Assembly (NCBI RefSeq): GCF_000327385.1
Contig: NW_008709715.1
Location: forward strand, 4,114,345-4,178,344
DNA length: 64,000 bases
Reading direction: 5' to 3'
Source: Lottia gigantea
Taxonomy: Eukaryota; Mollusca; Gastropoda; Lottiidae
Below, piece by piece: positions 9,537 to 29,200 of this stretch (position 1 is its first letter; every line of letters begins with the position of its first letter). The position numbers were made by a program, and so were the translations under genes. The notes beneath the pieces were generated by a model, which was not told the DNA's origin, did no database searches, and saw nothing but the letters and a program-made list of their open reading frames with translations.

Positions 9537-10898
9537 TCAAAAATAGACCGGACCCCAAACAATTTTAGAATAATTCTTTCGGAGAATATTTTCTAGTTCT
9601 TTTGTATGTTCAGCGTCTCTAGTTTCCACAACACATTTCACCTGAACAGCAAACACATCTGATTTTAACCAAGCTCTTTCATGGAAGATATCTTTAATAC
9701 TAACACCGAGATCAGCTATAAGTCTGGTAAGATCAGCTATACCACCAGGTCTGTCCGTTACAGTTACAACAAATCTTATCAATCTGCCATCAGCAGCTAG
9801 ACCTCTCTCTATAACTCTACCTAAAGCAGTAGTATCAATATTACCACCACAAAGAGCAATCACAACCTTTTTCCCTTGTAACTCAGGTAAAAGATTCTGT
9901 AAAATGGCGGCTAAACCAATAGCACCAGCACCTTCTACGACAGCTTTCTCCAATTCTATTAGACGTAAAATAGCCAAAGCTATATATTCCTCTTTAACTG
10001 TAACCATTTTATCAATCAAAGGTTTGGCTGTAACGAAAGCGTTTACACCAACTGTAGGTACAGCTAATCCATCAGCTATTGATGATGAAGCTTTGGTGTA
10101 TGTCGGATGACCTGCTTCTAAGGCTGTTGAAAAACTGGCGCATCTTTCAGACTCGACGCCGATAATCTGAACATCTGGGTGTAAGCTTTTGATAGCCAAG
10201 GCCGTTCCTGCAATTAACCCGCCACCTCCAACAGGAATTATACAGGCATCTAAATCAGGAACTTGGTCGACTATTTCTAATCCCATTGTTCCTTGACCAG
10301 CTAAAATATGAGGATGGTCGTAACCATTGATGTAAATAAGATTCTTTTCTTTGGCCACCTGGAGAGCGTGATCCTTAGATTCACCTATATCGTTTCCATG
10401 AACAACAACATGGGCGCCAAAATGAACACATGCAGTTACTTTCATAATCGGTGCTATTCTGGGCATTATGACAGTTACTGGTATATTCAACAGCTGACCA
10501 TGATAACTAAGAGCTAAGGCATGATTTCCAGCACTAGCAGCAATGACACCACGAGAACGTTCCTCCTTAGATAGCATTAACAACGTGTATCTGGCACCTC
10601 TTTCTTTAAAACTTCCAGTGTATTGCAGGAACTCCTTCTTGAAATAAATTTGAATTCCAGTGAAATTTGACATGCGAGATATGGTACATGGAGTCTTTTG
10701 GATCCCGCCTTTAATTTTGAAAGCTGCAGCACTTACATCTTGGAATTTAATAGGCTTGGGATTTTCAGGATCACAAAATTCATCTTTTATATCACAATTT
10801 ACTTCTTTCTGCTCTTCTGTATTCTGATCATCCTCTAACGAATCGCTATTATTTACAACCGGACCGTTGTTACTGGTGTCTACATTTGGTGTAGGCAT
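9537..10898 (-). CDS. Threonine ammonia-lyase (threonine dehydratase), full length with ACT domain
   Basis: An uninterrupted 453-residue frame begins at ATG 10898 (MPTPNVD). Residues 1-36 are an acidic, low-complexity leader without a clear targeting signal, so I infer a cytosolic enzyme. Residues about 50-370 form the PLP-dependent fold-type II catalytic domain: GSFKERGA with Lys98 as PLP lysine, SAGNHA loop, PVGGGGLIAG phosphate loop and CGGNID near the end. Residues about 375-453 (beginning RFVVTVTDRPGGIADLTRLI) are an ACT-like regulatory domain, known in this family to bind amino-acid effectors. The reaction is L-threonine to 2-oxobutyrate plus ammonia; serine may also be used. The length and architecture match the one-ACT-domain form common in bacteria and also found in animals. 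The gene lacks introns although all other host genes here are multi-exon. A tandem paralogue without the ACT domain lies at 4589-5614. Serine/threonine specificity cannot be settled from sequence. Confidence 0.92.
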   Translation of the reverse strand: MPTPNVDTSNNGPVVNNSDSLEDDQNTEEQKEVNCDIKDEFCDPENPKPIKFQDVSAAAFKIKGGIQKTPCTISRMSNFTGIQIYFKKEFLQYTGSFKERGARYTLLMLSKEERSRGVIAASAGNHALALSYHGQLLNIPVTVIMPRIAPIMKVTACVHFGAHVVVHGNDIGESKDHALQVAKEKNLIYINGYDHPHILAGQGTMGLEIVDQVPDLDACIIPVGGGGLIAGTALAIKSLHPDVQIIGVESERCASFSTALEAGHPTYTKASSSIADGLAVPTVGVNAFVTAKPLIDKMVTVKEEYIALAILRLIELEKAVVEGAGAIGLAAILQNLLPELQGKKVVIALCGGNIDTTALGRVIERGLAADGRLIRFVVTVTDRPGGIADLTRLIADLGVSIKDIFHERAWLKSDVFAVQVKCVVETRDAEHTKELENILRKNYSKIVWGPVYF

Positions 10899-11699
10899 GA
10901 TTTAAATTAATAATCGAGTCGTCCCAGATAAACAAAATCTGTAAATTTACTGATCCTTGAGTTCAATCACTGTTGTCATTACTCAATGTAACACAATGCC
11001 TTTCTCTGATACGCTGATAAATGTTGGTAAAACGGGTTATATCTACAGTCAAAGTCCAGGTACACAACTATGAAGGTTCAATAATCAAACAATAAAAGAA
11101 TTTAATGTACTATTAATTTAACTTTAACTTAAATATTGCAAAATGTTCACTGATTTCATTACTATCCTCTTATAAACTAGTTTCACAGTGAGAAGCATAA
11201 CACATCCGATAAAGTACACACCTTCCTAGCAAATTAAATGCGTAATTCTGGCGGTTCTATTGCCAGTAAACAATGATGCAATAACTAGAAGTATTTACCA
11301 TTAAATCTGGTATATATAGAGCAAGGTCAACATTCCTTTGACTATGAATATATTTAGAACTGAACACATCTCAGTACAACTTGGCATGGTGTTATATTAT
11401 TATGTTAACCCTAGTCTAATTTTTAGAATTCGTTCATTCATCATCGTGTTGAACCAAAATCTCTACCACATGAGAGAGGTTAATAGCTACTCAACATTTA
11501 TCTGGCTTGTGATGATGAAATTTAATAATAGAACGAGATAAAGAATGAATTCTAATGACGTAGTTGTAAGAAAAGTAACGGTTCGATGCGTAGATTATGT
11601 ATAGTAATTATATGTTGTTGTACAAAGGACATATGGATGTCAGTTTGATAGGAGTCAACTTGTCCAATGTCACATTCTACCTATTATTAATATAATACA

Positions 11700-12080
11700 T
11701 ACTCTGTTTCAACAAACAAAACCTTACTGTTAAACAGTAAAACACAAATCCTACAACAGAACACAAACTTTATGCAACAACCAAACACAATTTTAACTAC
11801 AGAACACAACTCCTCAAACACCATCTGAGTAAGGACAATTCCATCAACTAAACAAGAAAGAATCCACAACCATAATAGGCTAAACACAGGAACAAAACCA
11901 AAGCCATCATCAATAAAGGATCGACAAATTCAAAACCAGGCATAATAAGAACAAATTCAGATTCTTAACCAATATAAAAGCAAGGACAAATCCAAAACCA
12001 TCATCATTAGAAGGAAAAACTCAAATCCATCATGAAGACTGAAACAAACAAAAATCATCATCAAAACCCAGAACCCTTAT
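11700..12080. repeat. Degenerate A/C-rich low-complexity repeat
   Basis: The words ACAGAACACAA, AAAACCA and CCATCATCA recur irregularly, first about every 20-30 bp and then about every 40-60 bp. It looks like a decayed tandem repeat. The minus strand is G/T-rich and opens a spurious frame. Confidence 0.4.
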
Positions 12081-12562
12081 GTCTAAGAGGGCAAACCAAA
12101 GGACAGAAAAACTATAGTGACTCAACAAGTCATTTAAGTCATCTAAATTTTTAGGGGGTGGAAGGGGGCTGGCCTGCATGAAAAGCTAGAAAAAATGAAT
12201 TGTCCTCCTGAAGAAATTCTGACAACCGACCAATTCCATTACTGTTCTATGCCTGGCTACCGGCGTGTAGGCATAGAAGATGATTTCACAAAGAAATTGA
12301 TATGGAAGGCCACAGGACGATTCTGAGAGAAGATTTAGCCATGGTTACATCTGTATAATCTGACAGAATTCCAATAATAATTGATACATTCCTCATTAAC
12401 TTTCTCTCTCGTGAAACGGATATCATTTGATTTCGAATTCTTATCGGATATATTCAGGCTTTGCTTATTTGGATAGCGGGCTAGTTATACGAGTTTTTCA
12501 CAGTCAACAAAATTGTCTTGTGTTTAATAGGTAATATTGCACTTGTGTGATAAACTGAGAAA

Positions 12563-12735
12563 ATGTCAACAGTGGGATTTTCTACTAAAATAAAGACTCA
12601 AATCTTTCAGTGGGAAGAACGATCCAAGTCTAGGGTTCTGTTACCCAAATTAAAATTTGGATGTCAAAAGTGTATGCAAATAATGAAAAGAGTTTATCTG
12701 AAGCATTTTCATCATGGTGTCCGACACAATTGCAA
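12563..12735 (+). other. Possible orphan coding exon, unrecognised
   Basis: An ATG-initiated stretch of about 58 codons (starts MSTVGFSTKIK, contains FGCQKCMQ) ends in CAAG followed by GTAAGG, a good splice donor. Cys/His/Lys-rich wording is more protein-like than most random frames here. I could not find a following exon in frame and recognise no family. It may be a first exon, a remnant or chance. Confidence 0.15.
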
Positions 12736-14438
12736 GGTAAGGCACAACTTATTTTGAATTGCTGTGCGCATTATACCCATTTATATCCATACCAGTGACT
12801 ATGGGCTTCCACACAGGTGCCGCATTTCGAATCTCATCCTGGACGATTGTTCACCCATTAAGTCAGTCCAGTTCAGTCAGTCAGTCCCCCTATTTGTACC
12901 CCCAGTCTTAGAAGCCTTGCGCCACCACTCACCACAATATTCAATTTTGCTTGGAAGAAGAACATGAGTATTAATACATTATCATATCCCTCATAAAAGA
13001 TGGTTGTGATACATGTATATCATTGAGTCTTAGATTTCTTAAATAAAATATAAGGCTTGGTTTCTAGCGAGGCTGATCGCTTTCCATGGATATTTTTACA
13101 TTTTTTGTCCATCTATAACTGTAAGGAACCAGTAAGAGAGTCAGCAAGTAAATAAATTGTTCCTTGTTTATAGTTTTATGTTTGGTTGGGCCCATAATTG
13201 TGGCAATCATTGAATGTACTTTCACTGTACTGTCTGTATAGGTATTTAATAGGATTCCTGTGAATTGGTAAGAATCGAAATCTATAAATTCCCACATAGT
13301 GGTTGAAAATTATTGTTCCAAAATGTAGTATATTCCACAAATATTTGGGTTTTTTTGAGGTGAGCAAATTATTTTTTGTGATAAGATTGCTGTATGTCAT
13401 CACCTTTTGCAAATGAAATCTGTTATAAATCATTTACATAGAATTTTGTTAAGTTTCCATTGTCAGTAAATAAAATAAATACTTGCTAACATTTGATTTA
13501 ATTATTCTAAAGTAAAGTTACAATATAAATAATCAATTTAATTTATTTCTTGATATATACTCTAACAAAACTATCATAGGAAATACTCAATCCAGAGCTG
13601 TTGATTTGACTGTACATGTACAGGTACTCTTGATAAGCTCATACATCTCTTTGACTGAGTTTGTCAACATTACATTGGGAGATCCCACAAAACTATAAAA
13701 GTTCTTTTGATATTTCAATAAACAATCTATATTATTATTGTTTGTTTTTTAAAACAAAAACGAATCAAATGGACCCCATAAAAATACGGAAATTTCTTAA
13801 ATCCTTGAGTAATATAGTAAAATAATAAAGAATAACAGGAAATATCACTCATAAATATTCTTTAAAAACTATAAAATCCCTGCAAGAATTGAGTGGAGCA
13901 TGAAAGAGTACAAGAAAAACTTTAACAATTATAAAATATATTTTTTTTTTTACAAATCAATGAGTTCAAACGGTATAACATGGATATTAAACAGAGATGG
14001 ATGTTTGAAATAGTGATGTGATAATCAGCTTGTTCTGTTTCACCATAATATGCCAAAAATCAAATGCATTATAACAAATTTTGAAGAATGACATCAGAAT
14101 AACAGGTCAATATAACAGAAAATATTTTATCAATAAGGTTATAAACATGTACATGTAAATAGAAAAAAATAAGAGACATACACCAATATACATATTGTAC
14201 CAGTAATAACTTGTAAAAAAATACAAGAGAATTTTGATTATCATTAAAAATAAATAAATTAATAAAATTTCTTAAACAAAATATATTTCTTTAAATAGGA
14301 GTCAACAATCAATGTCTATTGATAAATAAAGCAATGTTTGCTATGGTTTTGCTAAAGCATCTAAATCACTGAATCTTAATATTACTAAAACAGGAAACCA
14401 AGAGATTCCTTTGTGAAAAAATATGGACTCAGCTGTAT

Positions 14439-24156
<9,718 letters not shown>

Positions 24157-26233
24157 GTTCGACGGTTTGGAGATGAGAAAATGAAATGACAGCTGATATT
24201 AGAAGGCGTGGTCTTTTTACGCCATAATGTCAATAAAAAATCACGTGATGATGACCACGCGATAAATTTTTGCCCTTTTGTAGTCCGAAACTCTGTCCAG
24301 ACCTTTCCGCACTCATAACTAAGAAAAGAATATCTTGGTGAATGTTGAGAATATTTGTCTTTATGTGGGAGAATGCAACAAGATATTTCTTTTTAGACCC
24401 TCTGTTAAAAAATAAAGCTTGTTATAAGCAGTCCATATCTCATTGAAACTCTTTCCAATTCCAGTATTGCACACGCTTCAGGGTCAGGGTCGTGGGCACA
24501 TATTACAGTTCCTTTACATGATATTGTTCATAAAAAAAAACTCTACACAAATAGTTTGAATTTTGATAGGAAGTCACAACAAAAAGTTGGCTGTTAGGAT
24601 TATAACGTTCAACTTAATGTTAAGTAAAGGGAAGTAAGTATGTTTTTGAACCACAGTTAATTTCTCACTCAAGGCTCAGTATCTTATGTTATAACATATA
24701 ATATAGCCAAGGATTTGATGTACGTAGGGCCCGTGGTGGCAGGTTATCATTTTGGTCTCCCTTTCAAAATGGGCACATGGGTGAACTATTCGCATTTGCT
24801 TATCTCACCTAAAATATTTCATCCAAAAGATGTAGAAAAGTAGGACGTAAAACTCCTTTAATTTAACTTTAATTTTTTTATAAATATTCCAAGAAAGTGC
24901 AACTGACGACGAATCACATAGTGTTCTAACCGAATTGTTTCATTGACCATTCTTTTAAAAATTCAACCTGATTACCACTGATTGGTGATAATTAGTCTAA
25001 TCGGAGACACACTCACAGTTGAATTCGTCACAGTTTGTTCAGAATTACTCTATCGTGTTAACCCTGTGCCAGTGCCTTATATTGAATATTAACTTGTTAC
25101 TCCTCAATCACCCTAATCTCTATCGTGTTAAAATGGTCAAAACTCAACAATTTTTATAACGAATGATATTTCTTGACCGCTCCAAACACCTTCAAAACGA
25201 TGGGCTTGTGATTATCACTTCGTGAGATATCGGTAATAAATGTTTGTGTTCTTAGATATACCAGAGTCAATTTAATATTTCTAAAATTTATAACAAAATG
25301 TCACGACTGTGATAGTCAACTACACGAGTTAAGTTTGAGGTCTTAAATATTTTGATCAGTATCAAATCTTCCCGCATTTAAACCAATAAGACCAATCTGG
25401 GCTATGGAGTTTACGGGTGAATTGATTCTAATTAAGATTGGTGAGAATGATTAACTGAAAGAAACCTTTTGAACGGACAATCTTAGCAATATTATTCCTA
25501 GGCCTAAATACAATCATTTCGATTGTTATAATTATCAATTTTAGACATCGGAAAAAAAACACCAAAAGGTCTGACTTTAGTCAGGTTTTAGACCTTTTTC
25601 TATTATTTTTTTTTTTTACAAGTTTATCGAGATATATACCGGTAACATATATTCAACCTCAACGGCAAATTTTCGGACTAAATTTTTTCACTAAATTTCT
25701 ACACTACCCTTTGTTTCAATGGAATGGACCAACATGCGACTGGTGGAAGAATTCATTACCGATGATATGGCAATTTGAAGTCGATCATTCTCATATTTGG
25801 CAGAAAAGTCACTAAAACTGGATATCTTTGATACAGCAGAGGGATAATATTAGAAAAAGTCTCAAATTAAGGGAAGCCGGGTACGTGTCATGCCGGAATA
25901 TCAGTAGGAAATGAGGGGGCTTTAAACGATTATGTGGTTTTTATCTGTTATCATTGTTATCTCTAATACTGATTACATTATATTATAACAATTATTATAT
26001 TATGTTTTAATCAGTCTGACATGGTTTTTAATCCATTCACTCGGAGGTCACATTGGGTCTACAAATCGACCAAAAGGAGTGACAGTTTTTGGGGTAACTT
26101 GAAACTACACTGTTCAGTTGTCCAGTTGTCAGGTGCACGTGTCTGGATAATCGAGACTCCGAAGTGAAAGTCAAGTTTCCTGTGTCAAAACTCGAAGCCT
26201 GGGTTTAGATGAAGTCAAGACAAATCATGGCAA
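24157..26233. other. Divergent intergenic / promoter region
   Basis: About 2.1 kb between the malic enzyme start (minus) and the start of the unknown gene (plus). It holds both promoters. A CACGTG E-box lies at 24242 and an AAAAGGTCT/AGACCTTTT hairpin near 25564-25600. No other gene or element was recognised. Confidence 0.6.
24242..24247. promoter_or_regulatory. CACGTG E-box upstream of malic enzyme
   Basis: A perfect palindromic E-box 86 bases upstream of the malic enzyme ATG, followed by CACGCG eight bases further along the plus strand. bHLH-ZIP factors bind CACGTG and are known to control lipogenic genes including malic enzyme in vertebrates. Two half-sites at this spacing do not fit the canonical carbohydrate-response element (five-base spacing). 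Function is inference. Confidence 0.25.
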
Positions 26234-26259
26234 ATGGCGAAAGTACCGACATTATGTGA
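26209..26259 (+). other. Short upstream ORF overlapping the start of the unknown gene
   Basis: ATG 26209 opens a 16-codon frame (MKSRQIMANGESTDIM) that overlaps, out of frame, the chosen start at 26234. Its second ATG (26227) has A at -3 and a better context than 26234, which has C at -3. It may limit translation of the main frame or reflect a different transcript start. Confidence 0.35.
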
Positions 26260-29200
26260 AGTATCTTACGATTCAGCATGGAATTATGATGATAACTTTT
26301 ATACGCCATTCAGATTACCAAGTGCAAACAGATCCAAACATGGAAATCTCGGATATGGTGGTCGTTCTTCAGTGGTGCCACTGGCAGTGGATGAAAGACG
26401 ACCAAGTTTTAGTTGTGTCGGTGTTTTGAAATCTGTTGATAGTGCTCAGGATACATATTACGAATTTCTTAGAGATTATTATATTGAACATAGTTCATCT
26501 CCATTGACATTTGTGAGTAAACCAGAAAGGATCTGGAATATTATTAATAATATTGACACCCCCCCCCCCCCCCCCCCCCCCAAACTCCCCCCCCCCCTCT
26601 CCTCAAATTGCATTTGCTCTTGAGATATTACCAACTTACAGAGGCTTGAACATTTAGTTGCCCTTGGGACAATATGTAACTCAATTCTGAAATACTTTAA
26701 AAAATAAGTAATATGCCTAACAACATTGTTGGGAAACACTTGTCTGAATGGTAGACAAGCTAGACTAGGCTACTGCGAATAATTTTACAGGAAATTGTAC
26801 CTAAACAAATCTTTAATTTTCAGTATTCTGGCAGATATAGTAGGGTAAGAACAATAAATGACTGTTATCTTATCAGATTTGTTTGTGTTTCACTCAATTT
26901 GTTGTTGATTTGTTGTTCCTTGCACAGTTTGCATTTCTTCACTGGAAATATGGTGCATGTCATCTAATTTTATTACTGGTACCCATTCTTCAGTAAAAAG
27001 TTTGTAACAGGCACACTCATAGCTTTTATTTTCACCATTTGGATTTCTTATCCTATTTTTGTCATATTTGCAATTCCATTAAAACTTGATCATTTTGGAT
27101 GGGAAGTCAGTAGTGCGAATACATGCTGTACATTCAATTGTAAATTACGTCCTTTAGGTGATTTTATTTTTAGCAGATGCTTGATTTCCAGTCATATTTT
27201 TTTTTCTGTTTTCTATTTGTAATTTATTTGTCGTTTGAATTAACTTTAATCTCCAATCCTGCATCTTGTTTGTTCTATGCTGCACCTTGTTTTGACCTAT
27301 GCTGCACCTATTTTTGTCCTATGCTGCACCTTGTTTTGTCCTATGCTGCACCTATTTTTGTCCTATGCTGCACCCAGTTTTTCCTCATGCCTGCATTGTT
27401 TTGCCCTATCTTCTATGCAGTGAGTTACTATTTATCAGACCAGCCTGGAATAGGCAGACTATAAGTGCTTCACCTTTAAAAGCCCCATCTACTCACTTGT
27501 TCCCTGGTACATTTCCTGAATTAACCTGAATGATCACTTTTAGTTGAAAAGCAACAACTGTTGCTACTACTCATGAAAAGTAAATGTGGATAATATGCCA
27601 AACATTGAATTTTAATATCAGGTAGGCCTATCAGTAGAATGTAATTTTATTAGGTATCCTTACCTATGCACATTTTAGTATCAATTGGACAAAAACTCCA
27701 GATCTCCAAAATGATTTTCACTTGTTCACTTTAAAGAAAATATTTGGTTATATTTTTAGGGTGGAACTATACCAAGTCCTCAACTACCTCCTAGACCATA
27801 TTCTACAGTGCCAACACTGCCTGATTCTAATTATATTGCACCAATACATTATGATTCGAATCCTGTCACATACCCACTATCACTTCCTGCTTTATCTAAA
27901 TTACATCATGGTGAAGAGAATCCAGAAGCTTCCCCTTACGTTGATGAAAAGTTGATATGGGTTGATACATTAAATGCCTGGATATCAGAGAAAAAGGTTT
28001 GTAATTAATTATATCATAAACAACATGCCATGCTTGGACGTGATCCACTATCTTTTTGTATTTTATGGGTATAAGTATTTTGTAAATAATTTGCTTAGGT
28101 TTAACTTTTAGTATGCTATGATAAAACAGAAATATGATAAATTTTATAGTACATGTGTTGAGAAAACAATGCTTATTAAACAGTGATTATTACAGACTTC
28201 AAGAACTTTGAATTGAATCTTGAAATGTTTATTGTAGATATCACACTCACTTGAAAACAAATCACTGTTACATTTGTTACTCAAACTTTAAAATTGTCAA
28301 TTCATGCTCACTTAAAACACTTGAACCTTCTTAACTATTTTATATGATCAGGAAATTAAATGTTTTGTAAAGAAGTGTTTTAACTCTAGCTTCATGGGCC
28401 TTTGCAGCATTCGAAATTTTTGTTAGATATCTGTTCCTGTTATTTTAGAAATGCTGAACTGAATGTCACTATTGCAAAAGCTGCTAATTAATAATATTTA
28501 AGGGCATTGGCAATAGCTACAACATAAAACATTTAGTTTTAGTGGAATTGGAAGACTCACAGACATCTTACTTTCGGAAATTGGAATCATTTTGAATATC
28601 TTCGCAACATCTTCATGATTTTTTCATATTCAAAATTATGATTTTGACAATAATATTACCAGATGAGATGCTTGTCTGGATCTCTGTAAGTTTAAAATCA
28701 ACATGAAAAGCATAAAATCACTTACAAGTAGTCATCTTTGTGTAAAATGATATTTTTGATAATACAAAGTTTGACAGATGACAATGCATTGTTTGCACAA
28801 ATAAGTGAAAATTTGACACCTCCTAGGAGATAATATCTATTTACTTTTCAAACTTCTGAAGTATACACTAGCTCTCTCATAATCTGTCATTTTACTTTCA
28901 TTGGGCTTGGATCAAAAAGTTAAGGAATCTAACATTCTTGTGCTATTATAATCATGAATAAAAAGGTGATCATTGGACATTTATTTGCGAGACCAGATAC
29001 AAGAGAATCAAAATCAAGGTCAAAATTTCGAGGATGGATTGACTTTAGTTTAGAAGGCAAACAAATGACTCCTCCTGAGTCTAGTTTTTGTGACTCACCC
29101 GAGTCATTAGATTTGGAATGTGATCAAATAACAGAGCCTGAGATGGTTGAAACTGAAGATGTAAGTCAAAGTACAATTTACTTTCTTTGGGAATGAAAAT

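Larger units (their letters stand above)
10899..14438. other. Intergenic between threonine ammonia-lyase and malic enzyme
   Basis: The right part (about 13.0-14.4 kb) is probably the malic enzyme 3' UTR and flank; the left part holds the threonine ammonia-lyase promoter. A degenerate A/C-rich repeat lies at 11700-12080. A perfect 10-bp inverted repeat, TTCTATGCCT and its complement, occurs at 12245-12254 and 12269-12278. A possible orphan exon is listed separately at 12563-12735. Nothing else is recognisable. Confidence 0.4.

Noticed and set aside
12805-12835. B-box-like patch (TTTCGAATCTCATCC)
   Set aside because: No A box at the proper distance and no cloverleaf could be drawn.
26513-26623. 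Open frame running from exon 1 of the unknown gene into a polyproline stretch
   Set aside because: It is intron sequence: a GTGAGT donor at 26513 joins in phase with the next exon and the prolines come from a poly-C tract.
26479-26739. Minus-strand frame with polyglycine
   Set aside because: It is created by the reverse complement of the poly-C tract; no other coding signal.
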